NCBI RefSeq assembly: GCF_963665445.1
Contig: NZ_OY762276.1
Span: forward strand, 2,431,501-2,495,500
Direction: 5' to 3'
DNA length: 64,000 nucleotides
Source: an uncultured Desulfobulbus sp.
GTDB lineage: Bacteria; Desulfobacterota; Desulfobulbia; Desulfobulbales; Desulfobulbaceae
The notes beneath the pieces are model-generated. The model ran no database searches, had not been told where the DNA came from, and worked only from the letters and a program-made list of their open reading frames with translations. Below, one piece after another: positions 34,895-45,130 of the stretch. How positions within the stretch are numbered: position 1 is the first letter of the stretch; every line of letters starts with the position of its first letter. The translations under genes and the position numbers were made by a program.

Positions 34895-37444
34895 ATGAAC
34901 CCCCATATCCGCGTCAACCATCCAATCTACAATTTTCTCCCCACGGAAATCAAGGGGGTCGATTGTCTGGCTGAGCTTGCTCTTGATATGCGTTGGTCAT
35001 GGGATCGTGCCACTGACAAAGTGTGGCGGCAGCTTGATCCTCAATTGTGGAAAATAACCCATAACCCATGGGTTGTTCTTCAGACGGTTTCGCACGATCA
35101 GATCGAACGGGTCTTGGCCGATCCAGTCTTTTGCAAAGAGGTCGATACCCTGGTGCAAACCAGGCGGCAAGAGGTAAAATCGCCCGCATGGTTTCAGCGG
35201 CATCATCCACAGAGTGACCTGAACTGCGTCGTTTATTTCAGCATGGAATTCATGTTGAGCGAAGCGTTGCCCATCTACTCGGGTGGACTTGGCAATGTGG
35301 CCGGCGATCAGTTGAAAGCCGCCAGCGACCTCGGTGTACCAGTGGTTGGCGTGGGGTTGCTCTACCAGCAAGGATATTTCCGCCAAGTAATTAATAGAGA
35401 TGGAGTGCAGCAAGCCCTTTTCCCCTACAACGATCCCGGACAGTTGCCGGTCACCCCGTTGCGCCAAGATAACGGCGAGTGGTTGCGATTAGAGATTGCC
35501 TTACCAGGGTACTCAGTTTGGCTGCGTGCTTGGCAGGTCCAAGTCGGTCGAGTCAAATTGTACCTGCTAGACAGTAACGATGCGGCAAATTTCCCTGCAC
35601 ATCGCGGAATCACCAGCGAGTTGTATGGCGGCGGGCCGGAATTGCGCCTCAAGCAGGAACTGCTGCTCGGAATCGGCGGCTGGCGACTGATGGATGCACT
35701 TGGCATTCAACCGGAGGTCTGCCACCTGAATGAAGGGCATGCGGCTTTCGCCGTGTTGGAGCGTGCCTGCAGTTTCATGCAAAAAACTGGTCAGCCCTTC
35801 GAGGTGGCGCTGGCGGCCACCCGAGCGGGAAACCTCTTTACCACCCATACGGCGGTGGCCTCCGGCTTTGATTGTTTCGCACCAGATCTCATCAAGCAGT
35901 ACCTTGGTGCGTACGCTGAACAGAATCTCGGGATAACGCTGCACGATCTGCTGGTATTGGGGCGTCGAAACCCGAATGACTCCTCGGAAAGTTTCAACAT
36001 GGCTCATTTGGCGATTAACGGCAGCGGAGCAGTCAATGGCGTCAGTCGCTTGCACGGGAAAATCAGCCGGCGCCTGTTCGAGCCATTGTTTCCCCGCTGG
36101 CCAACCTCGGAAGTGCCTGTTGGTCATGTGACTAACGGCGTGCACGTACCGACGTGGGATTCGGATTCGGCCGATGAGCTCTGGGCCAAAGCTTGTAGAA
36201 AAGATCGATGGCTCGGGATGGAGGGAACTCTGGAGCAGGACTTTCGTCGTATTTCCGATACCGATCTCTGGCAATTTCGGCTTTCCGCCAGTAAGGCCCT
36301 TGTGGCATACACTCGCCAACGCTTATCACGGCAATTAGCAGCCACCGGAGCATCAACGGAGGTGGTAGCCAATGCGGAACATCTTCTTGACCCCAACGTT
36401 TTGACCCTGGGTTTTGCACGCCGATTCGCCACCTATAAAAGGCCAAACCTGCTTCTGCACGACCCGGCGCGACTTATTCGCCTGCTAACCAATCCCCAAC
36501 GCCCGGTGCAACTCATCCTTGCCGGCAAAGCCCATCCGGATGACCGGGCGGGGCAGGACTTGATCCGTGAATGGATACATTTTATCCGCCAGGTGGAGAC
36601 TCGGCCGCACATCGTCTTTTTGGAAGACTACGATATGCTGCTCACAGAGCATCTAGTGCAAGGGGTGGACGTCTGGATCAACACGCCAAGAAGGCCATGG
36701 GAAGCGTGCGGGACAAGCGGCATGAAGGTACTGGTCAATGGCGGAATCAATCTTTCAGAATTAGACGGCTGGTGGGCAGAGGCCTATGCTCCGGATTTGG
36801 GCTGGGCGTTGGGGGACGGCCAGGAGCATGACGATGATCCCGCCTGGGACGCTGTCGAAGCCGAGGCTCTCTACAATCTGCTCGAGAGGGAGGTGATCCC
36901 CGAGTTTTATACCCGAGACGCAAGTGGCATACCGACGACTTGGGTGGCGAGGATGCGGGAAAGCATGGCACGGTTGACGCCCCTCTTCTCCGCCGGCCGC
37001 TCGGTACGCGATTATACCGAACTGCATTATCTTCCGGCCGCCAGTGCATATCGTTTGCGCAGTGCCAATAACGGTGCAGTCGGCAGACAAGTGGTCGATT
37101 GGCAAAAAACTCTGAAACAGAAATGGGCCAAGCTCCGCTTCGGCGACGTAAAGGTGGAGACCAACGGCGAGCAACACAACTATGAGGTTCAGGTCTATCT
37201 CAATGACCTCCACCCTGATGCGGTTCGAGTGGAACTCTATGCGGATGGGATAGATGACAAGAATCCGATCCGTGAGAAGATGCAGCCAGAACGCCAACTG
37301 GTGGGGGCGTCGGGTGGGTTCGTCTATAGGGCAGCAGTTTCTGCATCCCGCCCGTCATCCGACTATACGGCGCGAATAATCCCGCACTTCGATAGTGTCG
37401 CCGTCCCCCTGGAAAACGCTCACATCCTGTGGCAGCGGCAGTAG
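34895..37444 (+). CDS. glgP: Alpha-glucan (glycogen/maltodextrin) phosphorylase
   Basis: 849 aa, the size of the GT35 subfamily with an N-terminal DUF3417-like region ('ELALDMRWSWDRATDKVW'). It contains 'YFSMEFMLSEALPIYSGGLG', 'HLNEGHAAF', and the PLP-lysine motif 'ACGTSGMKVLVNGGINLS'. It phosphorolyses alpha-1,4-glucans to glucose 1-phosphate. A C-terminal extension of ~130 residues ('YEVQVYLNDLHPDAVRVELYA') is common in this subfamily. No clear ribosome site precedes the start; no other glycogen genes are nearby. Confidence 0.94.
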   Translation: MNPHIRVNHPIYNFLPTEIKGVDCLAELALDMRWSWDRATDKVWRQLDPQLWKITHNPWVVLQTVSHDQIERVLADPVFCKEVDTLVQTRRQEVKSPAWFQRHHPQSDLNCVVYFSMEFMLSEALPIYSGGLGNVAGDQLKAASDLGVPVVGVGLLYQQGYFRQVINRDGVQQALFPYNDPGQLPVTPLRQDNGEWLRLEIALPGYSVWLRAWQVQVGRVKLYLLDSNDAANFPAHRGITSELYGGGPELRLKQELLLGIGGWRLMDALGIQPEVCHLNEGHAAFAVLERACSFMQKTGQPFEVALAATRAGNLFTTHTAVASGFDCFAPDLIKQYLGAYAEQNLGITLHDLLVLGRRNPNDSSESFNMAHLAINGSGAVNGVSRLHGKISRRLFEPLFPRWPTSEVPVGHVTNGVHVPTWDSDSADELWAKACRKDRWLGMEGTLEQDFRRISDTDLWQFRLSASKALVAYTRQRLSRQLAATGASTEVVANAEHLLDPNVLTLGFARRFATYKRPNLLLHDPARLIRLLTNPQRPVQLILAGKAHPDDRAGQDLIREWIHFIRQVETRPHIVFLEDYDMLLTEHLVQGVDVWINTPRRPWEACGTSGMKVLVNGGINLSELDGWWAEAYAPDLGWALGDGQEHDDDPAWDAVEAEALYNLLEREVIPEFYTRDASGIPTTWVARMRESMARLTPLFSAGRSVRDYTELHYLPAASAYRLRSANNGAVGRQVVDWQKTLKQKWAKLRFGDVKVETNGEQHNYEVQVYLNDLHPDAVRVELYADGIDDKNPIREKMQPERQLVGASGGFVYRAAVSASRPSSDYTARIIPHFDSVAVPLENAHILWQRQ

Positions 37445-37646
37445 GTTTCCGAAGATACACAGGTTTTTCAAGCGATGGGTTGCCATCATATAAGGTCCGA
37501 CAAATTCAACATTCTGCTCGGAAGCTGGGGCCTCTTATGCAAAGCAATAAGAATACAGCGCACTACGGTGTGGTATTTTTAAAGGCGAATCATTTTGTAA
37601 GAAAAAAATATTTGTTCCGTATACAGGCGGAAAGGAGCAAGTTAAT

Positions 37647-39125
37647 ATGAACATTCTCCTTATTTATCCTCAATTCCCTGATACGTTTTGGTCGTTTACC
37701 TATGCTTTGCCTTTTATCGGTAAGAAAGCGGCTTTTCCGCCACTGGGCTTACTCACCGTTGCAGCCCTATTGCCGCAGCAATGGTCCAAGCGCCTTGTAG
37801 ATCTCAACGTGGAACGCCTTCCAGAAGAAGACATTTTATGGGCTGACATGGTTTTTATTGGAGGCATGGCGGTTCAACGCAAATCAGCCCACAAAATCAT
37901 CACCCGTTGCAAGACTTTGAATGTAAAGATTGTCGGCGGCGGGCCTCTTTTTACCTCCGAGCCTGAAGCCTTCGATGAAGTGGACTATCTCGTACTAGAC
38001 GAGGCGGAAATAACTCTCCCTAGCTTTTTATCCGACTTGCAAAACGGTCAGTCGAAAGCGATCTATAGAGCTTCTGGCTTCTGCGATCTTTGCGATACCC
38101 CAATTCCCGCCTGGGAACTGACGAATATGAAAAAATATGCGTCTATGAGCATTCAATTTTCCAGGGGATGCCCCTTTAACTGCGAATTCTGCAATGTGAC
38201 CACGTTATTTGGTCACCGATCGCGCATAAAAACATCGCAGCAAATTATCGCGGAACTGGATCGTATTTATGCTTCCGGCTGGCGCAGCAGTATCTTTTTT
38301 GTGGACGACAATTTTATTGGCAATAAAGGATACCTTAAATCGCATTTGCTGCCGGCTCTCATCAAATGGCGGCAAGATAAAAAAGGCTGTGTTTTTTTTA
38401 CCGAAGCCTCCATTAATCTCGCAGATGATCCTGAACTCCTGGATATGATGGTTCAGGCCGGATTTGATTCTGTTTTTATTGGTATTGAGTCTCCCGATGA
38501 TGACAGCCTAACAGAATGCCATAAAACCCAAAATAAAAATCGGGATCTCCTTGAAAGCGTCAAAATCATCCACCGATCAGGGTTGCAGGTGATGGGTGGT
38601 TTCATTGTTGGCTTCGACAGCGATACACCTTCTATTTTTCAGAGGCAGATCGATTTCATTCAGAAAAGTGGAATCGTCATCGCAATGGTAGGCCTGCTTC
38701 AGGCACCGCCGGGAACACGCCTCTTTGATAGACTTCAGCGGGAAAGCCGGCTTGTCGATACATTTTCCGGCGACAATGTAAATGGTACAACTAATATCGT
38801 TCCACGAATGGGTATAGGCAGGCTTTTGAGGGGGTACCAATCGATCATGCAGCAGATTTATTCTCCTAAAAACTACTATCAGCGGGTCAGAACCTTACTG
38901 AAAGATCTGGAAGTTCCTGAAATAAATCAGCCCATGAATGTTCAGCGATTTCTTTCCTTCTTTCGATCCGCTCTCCGACTTGGTTTGTTGGGGAAGGAGC
39001 GCTTCCAATATTGGCAACTGATGCTTTGGACCCTGATCTGGAAGCCAAGATTGATACCAACGGCCATTACTCTATCCATATATGGATACCATTACCGTAA
39101 AATATGTGAACTTTATATTCTTTAA
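37647..39125 (+). CDS. B12-binding radical SAM protein (DUF4070 type, hopanoid-methylase-like)
   Basis: 492 aa. An N-terminal cobalamin-binding-like Rossmann domain (1-150, 'PPLGLLTVAALLPQQW', 'KIVGGGPLFTSEP') precedes a radical SAM core with Cys175, Cys179 and Cys182 ('FSRGCPFNCEFCNV'). 'FFVDDNFIGN' and 'GIESPDDDSL' are typical. The C-terminal ~110 residues fit DUF4070. AAGGAG lies 9 nt before the start. Relatives include the HpnP/HpnR hopanoid methylases, but no hopanoid gene is nearby and the substrate is unknown. Confidence 0.88.
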   Translation: MNILLIYPQFPDTFWSFTYALPFIGKKAAFPPLGLLTVAALLPQQWSKRLVDLNVERLPEEDILWADMVFIGGMAVQRKSAHKIITRCKTLNVKIVGGGPLFTSEPEAFDEVDYLVLDEAEITLPSFLSDLQNGQSKAIYRASGFCDLCDTPIPAWELTNMKKYASMSIQFSRGCPFNCEFCNVTTLFGHRSRIKTSQQIIAELDRIYASGWRSSIFFVDDNFIGNKGYLKSHLLPALIKWRQDKKGCVFFTEASINLADDPELLDMMVQAGFDSVFIGIESPDDDSLTECHKTQNKNRDLLESVKIIHRSGLQVMGGFIVGFDSDTPSIFQRQIDFIQKSGIVIAMVGLLQAPPGTRLFDRLQRESRLVDTFSGDNVNGTTNIVPRMGIGRLLRGYQSIMQQIYSPKNYYQRVRTLLKDLEVPEINQPMNVQRFLSFFRSALRLGLLGKERFQYWQLMLWTLIWKPRLIPTAITLSIYGYHYRKICELYIL

Positions 39126-39203
39126 GCTCTGAAGAATTTCGATTTATTCGGACATTATGCACGTTTTTCAGCGAAACAACGAGAGAAGACAATAGGGAGC
39201 CCC

Positions 39204-39677
39204 ATGCGCAAACAGATAATTAATTAAGAATCTCAAGATGCTTTCCAAGCCGATCAAGGTTGGCTCGACCTCCAGCAATTAGCGCAAGTCGAACTTACAT
39301 CCGAGGATGCGGATCATCCAATTGAGGCGGCACTGGTATCCAACAATGGATCAGGTTGGCGGGCAACACAAGGAGGGGAGCAGACAATTCGTTTTTCGTT
39401 TGATACGCCCATACGACTTAGCCGAATCCGCTTGGTTTTCAATGAAGAACACCACGTTCGCACTCAGGAATTTGTGCTCCAATGGTTGTCAGAGGGCATG
39501 CAGCATTACCAACAGTTGGTGCGTCAGCAATATAATTTCAGTCCGCCGACCTCGATGCAGGAGGTGGAAGAGTACACAGCCAACCTCGACCGAGTGACAG
39601 CGCTTGAATTACGGATCGTCCCAGATATAAGTGGGGGCGAAATCCACGCGACCTTGGCTCAGATGCGACTCGCGTAA
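39204..39677 (+). pseudogene. Discoidin-like gene with premature stop, copy 2
   Basis: An ATG at 39204 opens a frame of 158 codons that ends at TAA 39677 but carries TAA at codon 8 (39225-39227). The rest reads cleanly: 'DQGWLDLQQLAQVELTSEDA', 'GSGWRATQGGEQTIRFSFD', 'RLSRIRLVFNEEHHVRTQEF', 'ISGGEIHATLAQMRLA'. This is the pattern of a small bacterial carbohydrate-binding (F5/8 type C, discoidin-like) protein. The stop may be recent, or a non-standard start after codon 8 may be used. Copy 1 at 29458-29888 is more decayed. Confidence 0.7.
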
Positions 39678-39679
39678 GT

Positions 39680-40140
39680 TTTCGATCCGCTTTCGTCGTT
39701 TTGCTTTTGGTAGTTGAAGCACAGAGGTGCTTTTTTCCAAAGCAGCAGTTTCTCAAATTCGATGGGATTCATGTATCCCAAAGAGGAATGCCGCCGGCGA
39801 CTGTTGTAAAACATCTCTATGTATTCAATGAAATCCTGCCGGGCCACATATCGGCTGGGATAGCATTTCCCAAAGATCTGCTCAACCTTGAGACTGCCGA
39901 AAAAATCTCGACCACAGCGTTATCCCAAGAATCGTCTTTCTTGCTCATGCTGGGCAGTGTGCCGTGTTTTTTGAGTAACCTCTGAAAACATTGCTGCAAT
40001 ATTTGACCACCTCGGTCGGTCGGAGTGCAAAATGAGACCTCTTGGCGGTTTTCGTCGCCAAAGCGCCATGATCAATGCATCGATAACCAGTTGTTTTGAA
40101 ATATGTTTGCTCCTCGCCCCCCTTGTATCTACGATACGAC
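39680..40140 (-). pseudogene. IS3-family transposase (OrfB) remnant
   Basis: Frames that shift relative to each other show integrase-core motifs: 'LVIDALIMALWRRKP' and 'LILHSD' (40000-40100), 'SMSKKDDSWDNAVVE' (39930), and 'YIEMFYNSRRRHSSLGYMNP' (39760). Together they are the C-terminal half of an IS3 OrfB with at least two frameshifts and no OrfA. It lies directly after the discoidin-like gene. Confidence 0.8.
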
Positions 40141-40307
40141 GGGAGTCAAAGGACAAACAGACAAAATTTATTTGATTAACGCCAAGGCGGAATCCATTGT
40201 ATATGGTGGAAAAAAGCATCAAACAACCCCAAACACTCGCGCGGGAATGCCGCTGTACCCCATTTCCGCCGGTGATGGCTCCGTTAACTTAAAAAAAGTA
40301 GGTACTA

Positions 40308-40530
40308 TTGAAATTTGATAAAATAGCCAAAGTATCAATAGCGCATGTATGCAACAGCTGTGGATCCTGTTGCAGGAATTTCGCATACATTTTGCTATCT
40401 CAAGATGATATCAAGAGGCTTAAAATCTTCACGGGCCTGACCTCGGAAGAATTTTCAGACAATGTTGATAAAAACGGTGTAAAGCGGTTTATGAAATTTC
40501 AGGAAAACGGAGATTGTATCTTCCTGAAAG
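40308..40530 (+). pseudogene. YkgJ-type Cys-cluster protein, truncated by IS200
   Basis: From a TTG at 40308 the frame encodes 'HVCNSCGSCCRNFAYILLSQ', the CxxCGxCC signature of YkgJ-family metal/Fe-S proteins, then ~50 residues ending 'ENGDCIFLK'. The IS200 end begins there; beyond it the frame is IS sequence. The remaining cysteines of the family are missing, and no continuation is found on the other side of the IS. Confidence 0.65.
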
Positions 40531-41175
40531 TCAGTAACCACCGGCAAAGCCGGTGGCTTAACGGCTTTAGAACCGCTCAAAGCGGTATATTTAACAGATC
40601 AACTGACCACCATTCGGTGGTCGCCTATTTAAACAGGTTCAGTTGCTCGATACGTTGGTCTTCTTTTTCCTGATCGCGGATATACTCCCGCACAACCTCT
40701 TCATCGGCACCAACTGTTGAAACAAAATACCCTCGAGCCCAAAAGCTCATTCCGCTATAATTTTTCTTTTGGCCAAGATACGTGCGCGCTATATGAATCG
40801 CACTTTTCCCTTTCATATAACCCACCACCTGCGACACCGCGTACTTCGGCGGTATGGAGATCAGCATATGCACATGGTCGGGTTGCAGGTGTCCTTCCAA
40901 AACCCGACTTTCCTTTTGCCGGGCCAATTCGTGAAATACATCTCCAAGGCTTTTCCGAAGTTGACCATAAAGCATTTTCCTCCGGCATTTCGGTATCCAC
41001 ACTACATGGAACTTGCAATCCCATTTCGTGTGGCTTAAACATTGTATGTCGTTCATGAAGCCTCCTTTTTCGTGACTTTGAGCGGTCCACGAAATCGGAG
41101 GCTTCTTTATTTTGCAGGATCCGTCAAACTTTGTGAGTCCCCCGGCAAAGCCGGGGGTTTACCTAAGAGAAATTA
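40530..41175 (-). mobile_element. IS200/IS605-family element with tnpA only
   Basis: The left side carries three hairpins (40538-40556, 40572-40586, 40605-40622) and the right side one (41139-41157), as single-strand transposition requires. It has no terminal inverted repeats and no tnpB. Its ends match the transposase-less element at 5413-5804. Confidence 0.85.
40625..41056 (-). CDS. tnpA: IS200/IS605 Y1 transposase TnpA
   Basis: 143 aa. The HUH metal motif 'PDHVHML' and the catalytic Tyr in 'EEVVREYIRDQEKED' are present, with the usual N-terminal 'KWDCKFHVVWIPKCRRK'. It nicks and joins single-stranded element ends. Length and motifs are intact, so it is probably active and could also mobilise the derivative at 5.4 kb. 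Confidence 0.95.
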   Translation of the reverse strand: MNDIQCLSHTKWDCKFHVVWIPKCRRKMLYGQLRKSLGDVFHELARQKESRVLEGHLQPDHVHMLISIPPKYAVSQVVGYMKGKSAIHIARTYLGQKKNYSGMSFWARGYFVSTVGADEEVVREYIRDQEKEDQRIEQLNLFK

Positions 41176-41180
41176 ATGGA

Positions 41181-41280
41181 GAGAGGTGGCCTCGATTTTT
41201 TGGACAGAATCGGGGTGTAGATTGATGCTGGCAGTTTCAAGCTGCTCTGCGCAAGGTAAGGCTTGAGGTTATTCCTGAAC
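41181..41280 (-). repeat. Transposase 3'-end remnant, repeat copy a
   Basis: On the minus strand this reads 'EQLETASINL' followed by a border-like GATTCTGTCCAAAAAATC. Related copies lie at 53997-54060 (with its other half at 52004-52049) and 55751-55852. It looks like the very end of an IS3-like transposase gene plus terminal repeat. Confidence 0.55.
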
Positions 41281-41344
41281 ACCGACGAATATACGTTAAA
41301 AAATCAGGGAGCGATTTCTCGTCACCCTCTTGTTAACCCATATT

Positions 41345-43233
41345 TGATGGCGTCGTAAAAAGTATTTCTATTTAACTGGTTAATTTTCCAGGATTAACGT
41401 CTGGATTACCATTGTCATTTTTCTCGCATTCTGTTAATATATTTGCGTAATATCAATTAAATGCGAGACGAGATAATGTTTCACGTGAAAAACCACAAAC
41501 AGCTCAACATCCTCGACCCATGGGCCCATTTGGGACCCAAACGACGCGCCCTCCTGGACAACTCATGGGCAGGTCTTTTTCAGAAGCATATCCTGCCTGA
41601 ACTCCCGGTGGAGTCCCTGCGCCACCATTATCATGACTACAATGGCCGACCCACCAAGGAACTGTATGCCATGATGGGGGTGATGATCCTCCAGCAAATG
41701 CATGATTGTACTGATCAGGAGGCGGTTGAGCAGTTCTGTTTCAATATCCAGTGGCACTATGCCCTCAACATCACCTCGTGCTCCGACGCGGCTGTATACC
41801 TCAGCCACAAAACGCTCTGGACCATGCGCGATCACCTGGCCTCGGATGCGAGCTATGCCGAGATATTTGATGCCTCCCTGGGCATCCTGGCCAAGTTGCT
41901 CAAGGCCGATATGAATAAGCAGCGCATGGACTCGGTGCATGTCAAATCCAACATGCGCAATCTGGGTCGTATCGGGTTGTTCACCAAAACGATCAAGAAG
42001 TTCCTCGTCAACCTGAAGCGACACCACCGGGAACACTTTGATCAACTCGACACGGAGTTGACCCAACGGTATCTGAGCAAATCGCAGGCGTCTTTGTTCG
42101 CCATGGTCAAACCCACCGAGTCCACCCGCACCCTTGATCAGTTGGCTGCGGATGTGCTGCTCTTGACCGAGCGTTTTGCCGCCGTGGACGAGGTCAGCAC
42201 CATGCAGAGCTTCAAACTGCTGAGCCGGTTGTTCGCCGAACAGTGTGTCATCGAGGAAGACACCACCGCCGATTCTGGCAAGAAAGCCGTGGCCCGGCCG
42301 AACAAGGAGGTGCCCTCCGATTCACTGCAAAACCCCTCCGATGCGGATGCCGGCTACAGCAGTCATAAAGGCCAAGGGTATCAGGTGCAGTTGGTGGAAA
42401 ACTACACCACCACCGATGAGCGTGGACCATCCCTGATCACGCAGGTGGCGGTGGAATCCGCGGATCAGCATGATGCCAATGCCCTCCTGCCCGCCTTGGC
42501 CCAACTGGAGCAGAAGGCGATGCTGCCGCAGCAAATGCTGGCCGATTCCCTCTACGGCAGCGACAGCAATTGTGAAACGGCCCTGCAGGAGCATCAGGTG
42601 GCAGTCATCTCCCCGGTCATGCCGGGCAATCAGAAGAAGTTCAACCTGACCGAATTCACCCTTGATGACCAGGGCAAGGTTCTCACCTGCCCCCAGGTCA
42701 CGGCACCCGACACGGTGAAGAAATCAAAATCCGGCTACAGCGCACTCTTCCCCATCGCTGTTTGTCAGAACTGCTCCTCGTTTGACCGGTGCCCCGTCTC
42801 CATCGGAAAAAAGGGCTATTACTACCGCTACACCGACAAGGATATCCGCCTGGCCCGACGGCGACAGGAAGAAGAAAGCCCGGAGTTCAGGGAGAAGTAC
42901 CGGTACCGGGCCGGCGTTGAGGCGACCATGTCGGAATTCGACCGGCGCACCGGTGTCAAACATCTCCGGGTTCGTGGCATGAAAGCAGTGCGGTTTGCCG
43001 CCTTCATGAAGGCCATCGGCTTGAACATATTGCGGGCCAGCAGGCACTGGGGCGAGAAAACCAGCCCAATGACGTCCTTTTACAGCCTATTTTTTTTCTT
43101 TTTGGCTTTCCAAACATATTTCAAAGAACTTTTTCGGGAAGACTTCTCAACAAGAACTCACGAAGGCACAAACTTTCAACCAGTCGCTTCTTTTCGAGCG
43201 GATTGGGCGGTTTGACTTTTTACGAGGTCATCA
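41345..43233 (+). mobile_element. IS1182-type insertion sequence, copy 1
   Basis: 1889 bp. Left end TGATGGCGTCGTAAAAAGT, right end read inward TGATGACCTCGTAAAAAGT. TATT lies on both sides (ATATTT if the ends are placed one base inward). A nearly identical copy is at 45131-47019 in the same orientation. Confidence 0.9.
41461..43215 (+). CDS. IS1182-family transposase, copy 1
   Basis: 584 aa. 'YHDYNGRPTKELYAMMGVMILQ' style N-terminus ('GRPTKELYAMMGVMILQQM'), DDE-core elements 'KQRMDSVHVKSNM' and 'MLADSLYGSDSN', a Cys-rich insert ('CQNCSSFDRCPV'), and the C-terminal 'YRAGVEATMSEFDRRTGVKH' fit IS1182. It differs from copy 2 at only a few C-terminal residues. Confidence 0.93.
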   Translation: MRDEIMFHVKNHKQLNILDPWAHLGPKRRALLDNSWAGLFQKHILPELPVESLRHHYHDYNGRPTKELYAMMGVMILQQMHDCTDQEAVEQFCFNIQWHYALNITSCSDAAVYLSHKTLWTMRDHLASDASYAEIFDASLGILAKLLKADMNKQRMDSVHVKSNMRNLGRIGLFTKTIKKFLVNLKRHHREHFDQLDTELTQRYLSKSQASLFAMVKPTESTRTLDQLAADVLLLTERFAAVDEVSTMQSFKLLSRLFAEQCVIEEDTTADSGKKAVARPNKEVPSDSLQNPSDADAGYSSHKGQGYQVQLVENYTTTDERGPSLITQVAVESADQHDANALLPALAQLEQKAMLPQQMLADSLYGSDSNCETALQEHQVAVISPVMPGNQKKFNLTEFTLDDQGKVLTCPQVTAPDTVKKSKSGYSALFPIAVCQNCSSFDRCPVSIGKKGYYYRYTDKDIRLARRRQEEESPEFREKYRYRAGVEATMSEFDRRTGVKHLRVRGMKAVRFAAFMKAIGLNILRASRHWGEKTSPMTSFYSLFFFFLAFQTYFKELFREDFSTRTHEGTNFQPVASFRADWAV

Positions 43234-43325
43234 TATTTAACACTGTAAAAAATAATCTATTTAAAATCAGCAAATTAGAATTTTATAAAATCTCCAGTGG
43301 CACTACATTTGTTTTTTTTGAGGCA

Positions 43326-45126
43326 TCATTTGATCATTTTCTTCACGCCACCGGGGGTTGGTGCCAGCCCCAGGGCGTTATAAATTTTTCGTAACGCCGG
43401 TTCGGGAGCGGTGGCCTTACGCACATGCAGGGTGCAACCGTCGCGTTGGCTGAAAGTGGCGCTTACCCGTTGCTGGACAGCGAGTATGTTGCGCAGCGAT
43501 GCCCAGCTTTCGTTGATACTGTGGGCCTTGAGTTTGCACCTCACGGCCTGGACCGCCTGATAGGCCAACACGGTGATGAACAGGTGTCCTTCAGCCCGAT
43601 CCTCCTTGTGATGGTAGATCGGACGTAGCCCCAATTCGGATTTGAGGCTGCGGAACACTGCCTCCAGATCAGTGAGCATGGTATAGGTCTGCCACAACTT
43701 GGCCGCGTCCCAAGTCAGTTCGTTGGTGCGCAGGCAGTAAACGCCGGGATGGGTGAGCATACTGCCCTCTCCCGGCAACCGCTCCCAGGTAAGGCCAATG
43801 GCCTTGGTGCCGCCGGCATCGGGGATCAGCTCGATGCGATAGTGCTGGCCAACACCATGGGATTTGGCAACCAGGCGGCCGATGCGCAGTAACAGCTTGT
43901 CGCGGTCCTTGGTGGTGCGCGGTTTGTTCAGACCATCGGCAATCTTGGTCAACTCCTGCTCGAACTGATCGATAAAAGCGTTGGTTGATAGCCTCTTCCT
44001 TGTTTTGCCGTTCTTCTGAGTGACAGTAGAGCCTGGCTTCTGTGCCCTCTTCATTCAGCACCCGCTGGATGCGGATGGTCTGACCACAGGCGGAGGACGT
44101 CTCCACGGCGTCATTGGCATCAAATTTCCGAACACGCTCCCGGCTGACCACCAGATAACGATATTGGTGGTCTACAAGCCAGGTGATGTTCTCCTCGGTG
44201 GCGATACCCCTGTCCATAATCACCAGGGCCGAGGCAGGGGCATTGAGCCCTTCGAGCATCTCGGCAAGCGTTGTCCCCTCAACGACGTTGCCGGCAAACA
44301 TCCGTGAACGCCGGACGAAGCCGCTGCCGTCCAGCACCAGACCGAGGGTCACCAAGGGGCAATCCGAGCGTTTTTCCTTGGAATGTCCCCGTTTGGCCTT
44401 GTGGTTGCTGCCCATCTCCCCCTCGAAATACGTATTGGTCAGATCGTAGAGGGTGACGGTTGACGGCAGGGAAAACAACGTGTCGATACGCTGAAAGAGC
44501 ATCTCCTCAATGGTCTGCCGGTGCTTGACCAGCAGATCCGAGGTCCGGTAGAGGCGCATCAGGGGCATTGCCTCGAAATCAACATCGAGTAATTCGCCAA
44601 GGCCGCTGCGTTCCCGCAGCCAGTGCCAGGTGGACAACTCGCTGCCCGGAGCGGCCATGCGGCCAATCACACTGCCGATAGCTGCCGCCTGCTGAACGCC
44701 GTTGAGGCCAACCATTGCAAGTATGTTGGCGAAATCAAGCCAATTCAAGGCAGCCTTGCCCACATGCTCAACCCCGATCGACCGAGGCCGGACCAACTCC
44801 AGCGAGTTGACATCCACCTCCTGATAGTCGGCATCGGTTTTGGCGTCCGCCTCGAAATTTTGGTTGCTCAACCGTGCGGCATAGCGCTGCGCCAGGGGTT
44901 CGATTTCGCTCGGCGCTGGCATGAGCGACATCTGCCCGGAGAGGATTTGCTCGATGCGTGTGCACAACTCCGGCCAGTGCTCCCGGGCAAGGGAAAAGTT
45001 GCTCCCCAGGTTCAGCAGGGTTCGCTGCCGTACCTTGCCCTCGATACGCTCCGAGGCCACCAGGCGGAAGGTATAATAGGCCTCCCCCGAAGCGGCGTTG
45101 CTGGTTTTGGTTTGTCGAATAAACAT
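43326..45126 (-). pseudogene. IS1634-like transposase, frameshifted
   Basis: Two overlapping frames (45126 down to about 43990, and about 43990 down to 43326) make one transposase. The first has 'VTLYDLTNTYFEGEM' and 'KEKRSDCPLVTLGLVLDGSG', 'ALVIMDRGIATEENI'. The second resumes at 'FIDQFEQELTKIADGL' and ends with 'FRSLKSELGLRPIYHH'. The break is at a run of four T/A near 43985, where one base too many explains it. It is a different IS from the two 1947-bp copies. An IS1182 copy sits 4 bp before its start codon, so its own promoter is also lost. Confidence 0.85.
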
Positions 45127-45130
45127 GAAG

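Noticed and set aside
40625-41175. A TnpB or omega-RNA partner of the IS200 element
   Set aside because: No tnpB-like frame exists in or next to the element; it is a tnpA-only type.
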